Shown here: positions 1-11,094 of the stretch, piece by piece | How the letters are laid out: each line of letters opens with the position of its first letter | How positions within the stretch are numbered: the first letter of the stretch is position 1 | Source of the DNA: Lophium mytilinum | Taxonomy: Eukaryota > Ascomycota > Dothideomycetes > Mytilinidiales > Mytilinidiaceae | Length of the DNA: 64,000 nt | Direction of reading: 5' to 3' | Assembly (NCBI GenBank): GCA_010093605.1 | Contig: MU004187.1 | Span: forward strand, 2,038,830 to 2,102,829 | Notes under the pieces: generated by a model | Seen by the model: the letters and a program-made list of their open reading frames with translations, nothing else | Databases searched by the model: none | What the model was told of the DNA's origin: nothing | Position numbers and translations under genes: made by a program

Positions 1-16
1 GACGCGTAAACGCGTC
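1..16. promoter_or_regulatory. Palindrome with two MluI-box (ACGCGT) motifs
   Basis: The window opens with a perfect 16-bp inverted repeat that contains ACGCGT at 2-7 and again at 10-15, separated by two A residues. ACGCGT is the MCB element bound by MBF-type (Mbp1/Swi6) factors in ascomycetes. It lies about 115 bp upstream of the first ATG of the MYND gene. The motif is seen directly; a role in cell-cycle control is inference. Confidence 0.35.
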
Positions 17-129
17 CCACCTCAACCCAATGAACGTAATTGACACTACTTCGTATCGTGAGGTTCCGTCCTATCGTACAATTCAAATCCTCCAGCTGTC
101 CTCAATTGCACTTTATCCAACCAAACACC

Positions 130-1437
130 ATGCCGCTCCAACCATGCACAATCTGCAACGCCCCAAACGCTAACCTCTGCGGCCGCTGCAAATCAACCGC
201 CTACTGCTCAACCGAATGCCAGCAAGCCGACTGGTTCATCCACCGCAAACTCTGCCGCTTCTTCTCCAAATTCCTCACTCCCCCCGGCCCCAACTTCCGC
301 CGCGCCATCTTCTTCCCAACCGCCTTCCAATCCGGCGGGCCCCGCCTCACATGGGTTGAAATAACCCCCGGCAGCGCCACGCAGACGGGCTACGACAGGC
401 CGCTCTATGATGACCTGCTTAAAATTATTCCAAGCGAGTCAAACTCCCTCGGTCGGGGCACTACCATGGTCTACGGCAACCGCCTCCGAGCGGGTCGCAA
501 CGCCCATGCGATCGAACTAACATACCGCGACGTCCCCGTCGAGATACCAGAAAACGCCAGTATCGCGATGGTCGGCGGCAGTGGCTGGGAGCCGTGGTAC
601 GGGCCGCATATCGCCATGGCGAAGGCGGGGACGCCGCCCTACGACCCGCCGCATTACCAGCACATTACGCTCGTCGACTTCCGCGATGTGGTGGACTACT
701 ATGCGTTCTATCTGCCGGGCCATGGGAGTGTGTCGAATAGGGAGACGGATGGCGGCCCGCCGGTTGCACGCAGTATGTTCGCGTCGGCGACGGGGAAGGT
801 GAAGGGCGTGCGGGTGAATTGTCGAGGTGATCGGGAGGTCTGTGGACGGGCGCAGTTTGAGGTTGTGGATGTGTCGCGGAGGCATCCGTTGTTCAATGTC
901 GAGAGCGATGATCCGTCTGATGTGACGGACTGCTTAGAGGACGGGGGTGTGGGGGTGGTGCGGAGCCTGGGTGCGAAGCCTTACCCGCCTGATGCTGCGT
1001 GGAAGGGCACGGAAGCGTTGCGAGAGAACGCCGTCATCGACGCCTTGTTTGTGGGACTGCAACCCAAGGAACCAGAGGACGAAGGATGGGCATGCCTTTG
1101 GGGCGAGCCGCGGTTCCGAGGAAAAGGCAGCTTCTTGGTTGTTGCTCGCGACAAGCAAGACCTCGCGATCGAGGAGGTCGAGGACTTATACAACTTCAGT
1201 CGGGACTGTATCCTTCCGTATATTCCTCGTCCTCATCTAGGGGATAGTGAGCAAGAACGCGCTATTCGCAAGGAAATACAGGACCCAACTTTGATCAAGT
1301 TGTCGACAGAGGCGAGGATAACACTGCGCGTCCGCAAAGCTTTTCGTGAGAAGATTACATATAAGGCGTTTGCTAAGTATTTAGATAGTGATTATGAGGA
1401 CTCGGACGAAGAAGAAGATTCGGATGAAGATGAATGA
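130..1437 (+). CDS. MYND-type zinc-finger protein
   Basis: A single-exon protein of 435 residues. The N-terminus is a complete MYND finger with ligands Cys6, Cys9, Cys17, Cys20, Cys26, Cys30, His38 and Cys42. MYND fingers bind two zincs and usually mediate protein-protein contacts. The rest has no SET domain or other catalytic motif that I recognise. The C-terminus is a strongly acidic Asp/Glu tail (last ~20 residues). The frame is open upstream to about position 40, but the first ATG is at 130, directly before the finger, so this start is preferred. The function beyond the finger is unknown; a scaffold or regulator role is inference. The gene looks intact. Confidence 0.85.
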   Translation: MPLQPCTICNAPNANLCGRCKSTAYCSTECQQADWFIHRKLCRFFSKFLTPPGPNFRRAIFFPTAFQSGGPRLTWVEITPGSATQTGYDRPLYDDLLKIIPSESNSLGRGTTMVYGNRLRAGRNAHAIELTYRDVPVEIPENASIAMVGGSGWEPWYGPHIAMAKAGTPPYDPPHYQHITLVDFRDVVDYYAFYLPGHGSVSNRETDGGPPVARSMFASATGKVKGVRVNCRGDREVCGRAQFEVVDVSRRHPLFNVESDDPSDVTDCLEDGGVGVVRSLGAKPYPPDAAWKGTEALRENAVIDALFVGLQPKEPEDEGWACLWGEPRFRGKGSFLVVARDKQDLAIEEVEDLYNFSRDCILPYIPRPHLGDSEQERAIRKEIQDPTLIKLSTEARITLRVRKAFREKITYKAFAKYLDSDYEDSDEEEDSDEDE

Positions 1438-3415
1438 AAAGGTTGGAGATAAGAGGGAAGATAGATATCGAAGTTTCGGCGCAAAGTGCTGTACGGTTCG
1501 CATGATTCCAAATTAGATCACAGGCGTTGTCTCGTTTACATCATGAGTAAACTAGCATTTTCGTACATAGGAGCTGAAGAGACGACTTCTATCACGAGGT
1601 GTGAATGGCGGAATTGATCGTAACGTTATGAACATGAGCGAATTTTCCCTCGGTCACTTCAACGATACAAGCCAACCTCAGGCGATCAGCTCGTGGCTAC
1701 TTCATGCAGGTGTCCGCATGCCTCGCGCCTTGCACATTGGAGTAACGCCGGATGAGCCGAGCCATGACAGAGACAGGCTTCTGTTCCACCATACGACCTG
1801 TAATCGCGAGAAGGTGTCACCGGTGAGTCTTCAATCGAATCATTGTAGCCAAGGAGCATTCCTGTAATAAGGTGCATTCCAATATATGCATCCTGCAAAC
1901 AAGGGTTCAGCTTGACCACATGGACACAGCCCTATGGACCTGTCTCCAGGCTGCCGTCTTCCAGCCCTGGGGTACACATGTCGGTCCTCCAGCTAATGAA
2001 CTCAGAATAGGGAACGGAATAGAGAAGGGGACCAAGAAAAGGATTGTGTTCGTTAAGCTGCCCATCTACATACCTTGCGCACTCAATATTGCTGGCGCGT
2101 GTTGGTTTGGTTTCACCCTGGGAAGTTTGCAAGCAACCTAGTCCTGTTGGCATATGCCACCAATGGGGGCGATGGCACCATCGAGCTTCACCGGAGCTCT
2201 GTAGGAGGTACGCTAAGCGACGTTTGTCCCGCGCTCTCGCCCTCGCACTGATCTTGGACGGTTGCGGGAGGTGGATTGCGATCGTCTGGTGTCGTCTAGG
2301 CGTTCCGGCCATTATGTAACGTTACCTGTGGCTCAGTGACGTTCTGAGTCGAGATGAGGCGTCACTGTGGCGTCTCTCGATGGGCCACAGGGCTATTAGA
2401 TCCAAATCTGTCTTGCCGCCCTTTCTCTTATAGATTGTTTGCATCGCCTTGTAATTCTGACATTTACGTCAGCGGGAGCAAATGGTAGGAACGTGTTCCT
2501 GAATGATGACAGCCAGGATGACGCGAGAACGAAAGTTAGCCTTCCAGAATCCTACCGGCGGCACACACGAATCACGGCCCATCCCCTGGGGAGCTAACTG
2601 AGGCCGGTGACCCCTTAATACCATCCCGCGCAAGTCACATGATGTCTTACCGCCCGAACCACTGCTCAAGCTGGAGTGGCACAGACTCGGGCAGGCAGAG
2701 CAGCCGTCTGACAAACAGCCGAGAAGTGTCGACGAGCCAGCTGAGCCGAAGCAGCAGCCCGAGCCCGGGAGAGTCGCCGATGAAGGGCAACTGACGTCTC
2801 TTCCTCGCTGCTGGCGCTGCGCCCTCCTCCTTCCTGGTAGAGCCGACTATTCCTGGAGATTGGCTGGGGAGACTGGCTCGAGGGGCTGAAGCAGACGGGC
2901 GAGTAGGGCGCCAGACCAAGCCTTTTTACGAGACGGGCTCATTTGGAGGCCTTGGTAGGGGCTCGCGCTGACGGGGGAAGAGGCTGCCTAAGGAAGATGC
3001 AGGCTAGTGTAATATAAACACGGCCCGGCGACTGGACGGCGTGCTGGCGCTACTGCAGGAACCGCTGCTGCACATCCCGTGTCAAGTCTGCAATTGGCGA
3101 GGCCGCCAAAAAGCACGCCCAGGAGGAGCTAGCCTGGAACGAGGCGGCCCGTGCATGCGTCTAATCCCCCGACGTCTTCTTAACTGCTCTGCCTCTTTCG
3201 TTCCTTGCTGCTTTCTTTCTCTCACCCACACCACTCTTCTGCCTTGTGATCATTCCCCGAAGCCCAGCTTCAGCCTCTCTTTTCAGCAGCCTTGTGCGCA
3301 GTCATTCATTAATATAACTACCACCACCCACACTCTTTCGAGTACCATCCCAAACACGCTCTTTTGCACCCTAATCGTCTAATATCCACCCCACACCAAC
3401 CAACACACAGTCAAC
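1438..3415. other. Intergenic, no gene seen
   Basis: About 2 kb without a convincing gene. Short open frames overlap each other on both strands without any recognisable motif. The last ~250 bp before 3416 are pyrimidine-rich (CT tracts, ACC repeats), as in the 5' leader of highly expressed ascomycete genes, so this part is probably promoter and 5' UTR of the wall-protein gene. Confidence 0.5.
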
Positions 3416-4373
3416 ATGTACGCCCGATCAGTCCTCGCTGCTTTCGCCGGCCTCGCTGCCATGGCCTCGGCCTACACCACCCCCGTCTTCCAGAGCACTG
3501 GGTACGCCGTCCGCACCCCGGGCCTCGCCGAAGTGAGTACATTTCAGTTCAAAGCAGATATGCGCATGAGCAACAGAACAATGCGCAAAGCTCGTCTTTG
3601 GATGCGCGGGTGAATAAAGGGCCTGGACTAACATTCTACAGATCGTCCCCGTCGGAACTCCCTACAAGATCACCTGGGACGTCACCAAGCCCGAGCAGAA
3701 GACCGTCACTCTGATCTTGCTCCGTGGCCCGTCTACCAACATCAAGTACCTCTCCACCATCGTTGAGGACACCCCCAACACCGGCTCCTTCGAATGGACT
3801 CCCGCTGCCACCCTCGAGCCGGACACCACCCACTACGGTATCCAGCTGATCGTTGACGCTGATGGCGAGTACCAATGTAAGACTAGCGCACCTGTCAATT
3901 CCTGAACCTCAGACCTAACGACCCCAGACACGAGCCAGTTCGGCATCTCCAACCCCAGCTACTCCAAGTCCAGCAGCAGCTCTTCCGCCGTCGCCCCCAA
4001 GACCTCGTCTGAGTCCAAGTCCGCGTACCCGTCCTCCAGCAGCGCCATTGTCTCCGCCGCGTCCACCCCCTGCAGCACCTCCAAGGCTGTCGTGACGCCC
4101 ATCTACAGCGCCAACTCCACCAGCGCGTACATCACCGGTACCGGCACTGCCTACTCCACCTTCGTTGCCTCAACTGGCGCGCCCCACCACAACAGCAGCA
4201 TAATCTACCCCTCCAAGTCCATGACTGTCCCTAGCTCGCTCCTGACCTACACCACTGGCTCCGCGCCCTCAGGCACCTCGGCATCCGTGCCTGTCGGCAC
4301 GGGCGCCGCCGGCCACGTCAAGGCCAGCCTCGGCCTGGCTGGTGCGATCGCTGGTCTCGTCATGGTGCTATAA
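3416..4373 (+). CDS. GPI-anchored Ser/Thr-rich cell-wall protein, Kre9/Knh1-like N-terminal domain
   Basis: Three exons: 3416-3532, 3642-3876 and 3928-4373, total 265 residues. Introns have GTGAGT..CAG and GTAAGA..CAG ends and keep frame. Residues 1-20 are a secretory signal (hydrophobic, ending ASA-Y). Residues ~25-120 form the Ig-like beta domain of the Kre9/Knh1 N-terminal family, with the characteristic KITWDV and GSFEWTP type strands. Residues ~125-240 are Ser/Thr/Ala-rich and likely O-mannosylated. The C-terminus is a short hydrophobic stretch after a small-residue site, as expected for GPI attachment. Expected location is plasma membrane or cell wall. Family members are linked to wall beta-glucan organisation in yeast; the role here is unknown. 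Confidence 0.85.
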
Positions 4374-5100
4374 GCGTAGCATCATCTCGTTTCAGTTCTG
4401 CGTTCCATTTTGGGGGTTCACTGTGTCATGTCTGCATCTGCGAAGTGTAATTACGGTATCGGTCAAGTCAAGTACGAAAAGCCACTTTTCATGCACCACC
4501 GCATCGGATCTTGAGGGCTTGTGGGGATGATTTGGGTTTTGTTTCAAAGATATCAAAAAATCGGTGCTTCGCTCTTTTTGGTTCGACCGGCAAAGCGTTG
4601 GCAATAGCTAGCTTTTTGTTGGTTTGGATCGATTGGCTTGCACTGCTAGGTCTGGTTTAATTGGGAGTCTGTTTAATGAGATTCGGATCGTGTATCGAAT
4701 CGATTTTATGCCTTTAAAATTTCCTGTGCGAGTGGTGTTGCGAGTGATGTTCTGGGAGTGTGAAGTGATAGAGAAAAGTCTGACGAGTGGTAGTGCTAAT
4801 ATCGAAGAACTCGTATTGCTGACCGCATAAACATAACCAACACTTCGCAGGCGTTCATGCATGATGCATCCTGCATGCGCTCGGCTTGTTGGACACTCTG
4901 CTCTGGATGGACAAAATCGCCGAGGTGGACAGCACGGTAAGCATGCTGGCGCGGTTTGTTTCCGTTGCGTCAACCGCTCGCGAGAACAGACGCGTTGATT
5001 GGTGGTGTGTGGAAGACATTTCGCTTCAACCTTTTAACTTTATTGCTCATCGTACTCGTTCTTTGCGTTTGCTTCGACGTCACGCTAGAACACAGGACCT
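4374..5100. other. Intergenic, no gene seen
   Basis: About 0.7 kb after the wall-protein gene. It contains T-rich 3' UTR-like sequence and overlapping short frames with no recognisable product. Confidence 0.4.
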
Positions 5101-5550
5101 CTAGAACACAGGACTAGCTCGATGGTGTCGGGCCCCTTCCTCTCTAACAAGCTTACTCAGCATCTGGTGTATATCCTTCCTCATGCTCTCATTAGCTAGC
5201 TTCCTCGCCATCATCAATACAACGGCCTTTGGCCCCACATCTGGTCTTGATTGCTTTTCCATCTGACTGCCGCTCACTGGAAGGGCTGAGTATTGAGATC
5301 GCTTAGGTAAAGGACGCGGGGTGCTTTGGGGAAAGGAAGGGATAACCTTAAAATGCGACCATATCATCCTCACTTCTCCGAGCATGTGTCGGATCATCGT
5401 CACCCGCCTCGCCTTCCGCTGTACTAGGTTTGCTTTGACGGAATCGAGTTCCTTCTTTAGAACGCCAACAGCGCTTAATCTATTAGGCTGCTCCAGGACT
5501 TCTTCCAAGACCAATGCATGTACTCGATGTATGTACCTCCAAGCTTTCAT
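5101..5550 (-). CDS. Hypothetical charged helical protein (149 aa)
   Basis: An ATG-initiated open frame of 149 residues on the minus strand, head-to-head with the NLR pseudogene. I do not recognise the family. The sequence is rich in Lys, Arg, Leu and Glu. Residues ~20-65 alternate hydrophobic and charged positions and could form a coiled coil or helical bundle; the last ~45 residues are again amphipathic. There is no signal peptide or membrane segment. The frame is closed by a TAA a short way upstream of the ATG, so an upstream exon would need a splice site I cannot define. It may be a real small gene, the remnant of a larger one, or a chance frame. Confidence 0.35.
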   Translation of the reverse strand: MKAWRYIHRVHALVLEEVLEQPNRLSAVGVLKKELDSVKANLVQRKARRVTMIRHMLGEVRMIWSHFKVIPSFPQSTPRPLPKRSQYSALPVSGSQMEKQSRPDVGPKAVVLMMARKLANESMRKDIHQMLSKLVREEGARHHRASPVF

Positions 5551-5939
5551 AGCATCAAAAGGTACCCGTTATCTCTTCATTTCTGCCGATGACCTTCGAA
5601 TCTCTCCCAGTTGCCTGCAGGGCCGAGATAGCGATGAGTGCCTGCCAAGAATAGCTTAGGCGAATACCTCAGGCGTATTGTGGCAAGAGCTTCGAGCAGA
5701 AAAAACCCAGCAGCATGCTCTAAGGAGCCACGTGGTGATAGCGAGAGCACCATATGCAAGCAACCAGACAGCCTCGAGGGATGCCTTATCGGCTCAGCCT
5801 CGCCAACATCGCCCGTCGCATCCCCGCACAGCCTCATTTGAGCTTCAATGGCGTTTAGTCTCAGCCGCGTCGACGTCTGCTGGCTCTTTAAAGTCCCTAA
5901 ACCTCCCCCTCCTTCCGCTGATCGAAGTGGAATACCATC

Positions 5940-8892
5940 ATGGTGGTCGACGCCTTTGCAGCCATCGGCCTCGCGGCCAATATCGCCCAGTTCATTGAGT
6001 ACATCGTCAAACTCACCAGCGAAAGCCGTGCCATATATGCCTCTTCGTCAGGGGCGTCCGACAATTCCGACAGTATTTTGTCAATCACACAGGACTTGAA
6101 TCGATTCGTTAGTGGATTAGTTGTGCACGGCTCGACGTCACCATCCGACCCAGCCGTCGTCAGCCTCGCCCAGTCGTGCCAGGATGAGGCTGGAAAGCTC
6201 ATCACTCTTCTCAATGGCCTCAGAGGGACGGGCAAATCCCGCAAATGGGAGAGCTTCCGCCAAGCAGTCAAAACATTGGGGAAGAAGGAGAAGATCGGAG
6301 AGATGCAGCGTAGACTAGACTCATATCGGGGCCTACTAACTATTCATCTCGTCCGTATGGTCAGGTACGTGATAATCTTGCTAGATACGTCAATATACGT
6401 ACTAATGAACCTTAAGTGATTCACAGTCAAGTGTATTGCAGGAGATGAAGACTTTGGCTTCTACTAGCTCTCGCTTGAATTTGCATACCGCCGACCAGCT
6501 TAATCAGCTTCAATCCATGATGGATGACATAAAAATCAAGTCTGAGGAAGCCAATAGTAAGACTATGCTTGGGGAGCCAGCTGTACCAACCCAGGCGCAG
6601 ACTTTGTCAACCCCCGAAGGTGACACCTGCACGGTTCCTTTAGACATCATCCAATCACTACGTTCCATCGTCAATGCAGGAACCCGTATTTCTAAACAGC
6701 AACATATTGTTGGCAGTTTGTGGTACACCACTATGCGGATGCGAGAACACACCATTGATGAAGCCCACGCGAAGACGTTTTAGTGGACATTTGAGCCTTC
6801 CTCCAATCTGAAATACGTTGACTGGCTAACATCGGAGAGTGGGATCTACTACATCTCCGGCAAGCCTGGTAGCGGCAAGTTGACTTTGATGAAGTATCTA
6901 TGTAACCACTCTCGGACACAGGCCGCTCTCAAACTTTGGGCAGGCCGGGATACCCTGATCATAGGACGCTATTTCTTCTGGAATGCCGGAACCGAGATGC
7001 AGAAGTCATTGAAAGGTCTCCTGCAATCATTGATTTTTGATTTATTAAGGCAATGCCCTTCACTGACAGAACACATGCTGCCAGAAAGATGGAAAGACAA
7101 TGATTATCATGCCCATGACGCTCACTCTTTGGAGGGATGGAGTCGCTAGAATCTCTTCAGTGCATTAGTGCTTCTCTCCAAACAAACTGCACTTCGTTTC
7201 AAGCTTTGTGTTTTCGTCGACGGACTTGACGAATACGAGGGGGATCATATGGAGCTTGTGGATTTCTTGATTTGTCTCACGAAATCGCCTAACATCAAAG
7301 TCTGCTTATCAAGCCGGCCATGGAACGTTTTCGAGAACGCATTCGAACACCTTACCCGCAAGCTGAGGGTTCAAGATCTTACCAGGGATGACATTCGATG
7401 CTATGTTCGTGACAGCATAAATCAAGACGCTCGATTTGCTAAGCTCAAAGTCCGGGATCCACGTTCCCAAGACCTAGTGGAGGAGATTGTCGATAAGGCT
7501 GACGGCGTCTTTCTTTGGGTGGTTCTTGTCGTACGGTCACTCAAGCAAGGTCTACTCAATGCTGATAATATAGCGACGCTCCGCAAGCGCCTTCGCAAAC
7601 TGCCCGGCGATCTCGACAAGTTCTTTCGACACATTCTCAACCAAGTCGAGGACGTCTACTGGGAGGGAACAACTCAGGCTTTTGAAATGGCGCTTACGGC
7701 TCAGGAGCCATTGCCTCTGCAAGTGTTCTCAGTTCTTGACGAAGAGAATCCAGATCATGCAGTCAGTGGACTAATCCCCCATCTTCCACCACCGGCGGTG
7801 GAAGATGCGCTCAAAGATCTGGAGAAACGGCTTGATGCCAGATGCAAGGGCTTGCTTGAAGTCTGCAAACCTCAACGAATCCCTTACGGTGACAACCGAT
7901 CCTATTGGGGAAGGATTACCGTCAACTTTCTTCACAGGACCGCTCGAGACTTTCTCAGAATAAGGGAAGTGCAACAGCGTCTTCATGACCGACTTGAAAC
8001 ACCTTTTGATGCCAACGAAGCTATTTGCAAAGGGTATCTAATTCAGATCCGATCACTCCAGGGTGGTTTTCACGACTTTGAGGGGACTCTTCATAATATC
8101 ACGTTCTACGCCCCGAACGTGAGGATAGATTGTCAACGTGCGATCTTAGATACATTTTCCAAACTAGTACGAGAAGTCCACGCAGATCCATCTGAGGCTG
8201 CAAATTCAGAGTGCGATCTTCACCTTCAGAGACACTTCGTTCAAAAAGGCCTCCACGATTACCTACGCGACAAACTGCAGCGGAATCCACACGCGTTGAC
8301 GCCAACCCCAGAACATGGCAGGAAGCTTCTCTACACGGCGCTTTTTCCGAACGAAATCGGGTACGACTCGAGAGAAGAGAGAAATGCGCAAATTCTTGGC
8401 TCTCCCGAAATGGTTCGCCTGCTTATCGAATCCGGCTGCAATCTGGTATCGAGCGATCCTGGGTCGGGAACATCACCAGTCGAGGCTTTCTTCTCATTCC
8501 TGCGCAGCGCGGCCGTCACGCCCGAGAGACAGGAAAACTGGTACCAGTTGATAGATGTCTTTATCCCATATTTACCCTCAACAATATCCTGGGTCCCGGA
8601 CTTTGGCGGGTTGGCCCAATTTTTCGACGTCATTTCCACGGCTGATCAGGCCATGGGGCTCAAGGCGCTATTGCCGGAGATACACTGCTCGAACAACGAT
8701 GTTCACTCTATGCATTCGGATGAATTGCGGTGCAACTATGAATACCAAACGAAGGGGAATATAACAGCCCGTGCACCTCACTATTCCGAAGACTTGACAC
8801 CGCCCTTGAAGCGCCGGCGACTGGACGATCATTTGCGAAGGCCGCCTCATTGCCTAGAGTTTGAAGCTTCCTACCTAAAAACCCACGATTAG
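5940..8892 (+). pseudogene. Broken NACHT (STAND/NLR-like) receptor gene, two in-frame TAG codons
   Basis: Exon 1 is 5940-6364; a 52-bp intron (6365-6416, GTACGT, ACTAAT branch, AAG) leads to exon 2 at 6417. From there one frame runs to 8892, broken only by TAG at 6781-6783 (codon ~264) and TAG at 7147-7149 (codon ~386). Both stops lie inside NACHT-homologous sequence, so introns do not explain them. N-terminus (res. 1-~120): fungal STAND N-terminal helical domain. NACHT: P-loop near 6860 reads GKPGSGKLT, with Leu where Ser/Thr normally binds Mg-nucleotide; Walker B FVDGLDE near 7218; sensor-like LSSRPW near 7310. The later FLHRTARDFL segment is typical of the winged-helix/DUF7791-like region. 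No ankyrin or WD repeats are seen at the C-terminus. Both TAGs could be CAG to TAG transitions. Fungal NLRs act in non-self recognition and cell death; this copy is probably inactive unless the stops are sequencing errors. Confidence 0.8.
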
Positions 8893-9285
8893 ACCTGGAC
8901 GGTGATGTCCCAGAAGTATTGGACCAGGGTAGTCGAGACTTTAAGTCTGATGCCTTCTTCTTTCATTGTCTTCTTGGAGAATCTATCAGCTCTACACCAC
9001 TCTGATGTTGGAAAATGAGACGGTTGCTACCACAAGCATGATAATGTGCCCTGGATAGGTCAAGGTCAAACGCGATTGGTACGGCATCCCTTCTGGTTTA
9101 CGACTCGGGCTAGCTGGGCTCATAATTATATATTGGTTGAAGTCTGATTGATTAACTGATAGATCTAAGAGGTATGAGAACCATATGAACAATTTGGAAG
9201 ATTATTTATACAGAGAAGCTAAATACGCTTAAAGAGAACAACATTCTACCACGCTTGTGCTTGAGGGTCATCCCGGACGTCTAAT
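8893..9285. other. Convergent intergenic gap
   Basis: About 390 bp between the 3' ends of the NLR pseudogene and the lipase gene. It is AT-richer than its surroundings and holds no gene; it probably contains both 3' UTRs. Confidence 0.5.
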
Positions 9286-11094
9286 TTACATCCTTCCCAT
9301 CATAGCAGTAAGAGCCACCTCCTTGACCCGCCGTATATACATCTCGATGGTATGTTGCGCGAGGTCGGCAAATATCACATCCCTGAGCTCTTCAGGCGTC
9401 ACCCGCGATGCAGCCGCACGGCCGTGCCCTTCGTCGCGGAGAAGGACAACATCACCAGCGTTCGTCAGCGGCGCAGGCGGTGTCGGCCACAGCGGAAGCT
9501 CCTCCCACGGAGTCGGCGGCGCAACAGGACCCACCTGTCGGGACACTACTGCCGTGCCCCGGGAGCGGCGGACGACTTTGACAGGCGGCGCCGCCGTCGC
9601 GCTTACGACAGATGAAGGTGGTGACGCGGTCAACAGTTTCGCGAGGGACTTCACGTAGGCGGCGTTACTGAGCCGCAGGACCGGGTCGCCTTCGTTTGCA
9701 AAAGAGAGGAAAACACCACATCCGTGATCGCGAGTCGGCAATGGCGTTAGCGAGAGAGGGGGAGCGCCGAAGGTTACGCAGTTGATGCTGGGGAACTGGC
9801 TTGCGAGTGCCGTCAATTCTGAGTTGACGGAGGTCGAGAGCATGTGGCTGTACAGCATTGCGGCTACTGCGCCTCCTGCGGAGTGGCCGGTGAATAGAAG
9901 GGAAGGCCTTTCCGAGGAAGCAGGGTGCTGTTGTAGCTGTGCTGCGACTTGGGCCACCATTGCCTTGGTGACTTGAAGGAATCCCGCGTGGCATGCATTT
10001 TCTTCGTCGTCCAAAAATCCAACAGGCTTTGCGGCATTTGCGGCCTTGTTGACGGCCCAATCTGAGAGACACCGAAACTGAGTACCGCGTATGGAGACAA
10101 TGACGAGTCGCGAGTCATCGATGAGCTGGTCGTCTACGATCATTGCTTTGATGTCTTTGGACGTATCTGCGGGGGTGTATGTTCCCCGGCGAGTGAGTGT
10201 TTGCGAGTCGTAGCAATCGTGCGATGCTTTTGCAGCACGACAAACCATAGACCACGTTGGAAGGGAAGTGCTGAACGACGGCAGTCGCGGTGGCAATCGA
10301 GAGTTTTTGAATAGGGCGGCCTTCTTCGCTAAAGAGGATCGCTCTCGGGATGCCTCGTCTTGAGGCTCTGGTCGCCTCACCGGAGCGGTACGTGCGCGCT
10401 GTTGATATTGCGGTCTGACCGGTAGGCGGGAGTCGAGGGTGTCCTCGCCCTCTTCTGCAATCCGCTCCGTGGATCCATTCCTAGTGTATCGATCGTATTC
10501 GTCGAAGCTGTATGTTGACGCCGCACTGGAGTATATCGATGAGGCGCTGGAGTATATTGATGAGGCACTCGAGTATATCGATGCGGAATCTCCGGAGTAT
10601 ATTGACGACGAGTCTCTGGAGTATAGCGAGGAGGCACTGGACTGAGTCTCTTCGATAGTGAGGTCTGCTAATGTATCCAAGGCTCCTTCATCTGTGCCTT
10701 CAATTCCAATGGACTGTGTCGATGAGGTTCGACTAAGCGTTGGCCGCACAGAAAGCTCTAGCTCATTGGACAAGTTGCTTAATGTTGCATCACGCCCTTC
10801 GTCACGCTCCAAGTCCGTGCGGATACGGGTAGAGTCCACGAGGATTTCAGGCTTCCTCGTTTGGGAATCCGCGGTCCCATCCTGTTGACGAGGTAACTCC
10901 GGCACCGGGGGAGGCTGATCAGGCACGGGGCTGGCTAGTTTTGTTTTGGACGAATTTCGAGACAGGAAAGTTGCCGTTAGTTTGCCAGCCCTCCAATCTG
11001 AACTTGTTTTTGTTGGCTTCGTAGCTGTGGAAGGAGCAGAGGCGTCGACCGGCGTCACCTTCGCAGGCTTCACCCTGTGACCTCCTCGAGGCAT
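9286..11094 (-). CDS. Class 3 lipase domain protein (fungal lipase-like)
   Basis: A single-exon protein of 602 residues from the ATG at 11094; the frame extends to ~11166 without another ATG. Residues 1-~280 are low complexity, with a Ser-Ile-Tyr-Ser repeat tract (~res. 160-210) and basic patches. The C-terminal half is an alpha/beta-hydrolase of the lipase_3 family: the oxyanion-side strand VIVSIRGTQ, the nucleophile elbow GHSAGG at about residue 400, the CVTFGAPP strand, an Asp in NEGDPVLRL and a candidate His in DEGHGRAA, giving a plausible Ser-Asp-His triad. No signal peptide is visible, so it is probably intracellular. The likely substrate is an acylglycerol or phospholipid ester, not determinable here. 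It lies tail-to-tail with the NLR pseudogene. Confidence 0.85.
   Translation of the reverse strand: MPRGGHRVKPAKVTPVDASAPSTATKPTKTSSDWRAGKLTATFLSRNSSKTKLASPVPDQPPPVPELPRQQDGTADSQTRKPEILVDSTRIRTDLERDEGRDATLSNLSNELELSVRPTLSRTSSTQSIGIEGTDEGALDTLADLTIEETQSSASSLYSRDSSSIYSGDSASIYSSASSIYSSASSIYSSAASTYSFDEYDRYTRNGSTERIAEEGEDTLDSRLPVRPQYQQRARTAPVRRPEPQDEASRERSSLAKKAALFKNSRLPPRLPSFSTSLPTWSMVCRAAKASHDCYDSQTLTRRGTYTPADTSKDIKAMIVDDQLIDDSRLVIVSIRGTQFRCLSDWAVNKAANAAKPVGFLDDEENACHAGFLQVTKAMVAQVAAQLQQHPASSERPSLLFTGHSAGGAVAAMLYSHMLSTSVNSELTALASQFPSINCVTFGAPPLSLTPLPTRDHGCGVFLSFANEGDPVLRLSNAAYVKSLAKLLTASPPSSVVSATAAPPVKVVRRSRGTAVVSRQVGPVAPPTPWEELPLWPTPPAPLTNAGDVVLLRDEGHGRAAASRVTPEELRDVIFADLAQHTIEMYIRRVKEVALTAMMGRM
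10500..10650 (-). repeat. In-frame short tandem repeat coding Ser-Ile-Tyr-Ser units
   Basis: Within the lipase gene the plus strand shows repeated GAGTATAT(C/T)GATGA(G/C)GC units with period close to 24-30 bp. On the coding strand they give repeated SIYS/SSAS units. Such coding minisatellites can change length between strains. Confidence 0.65.
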
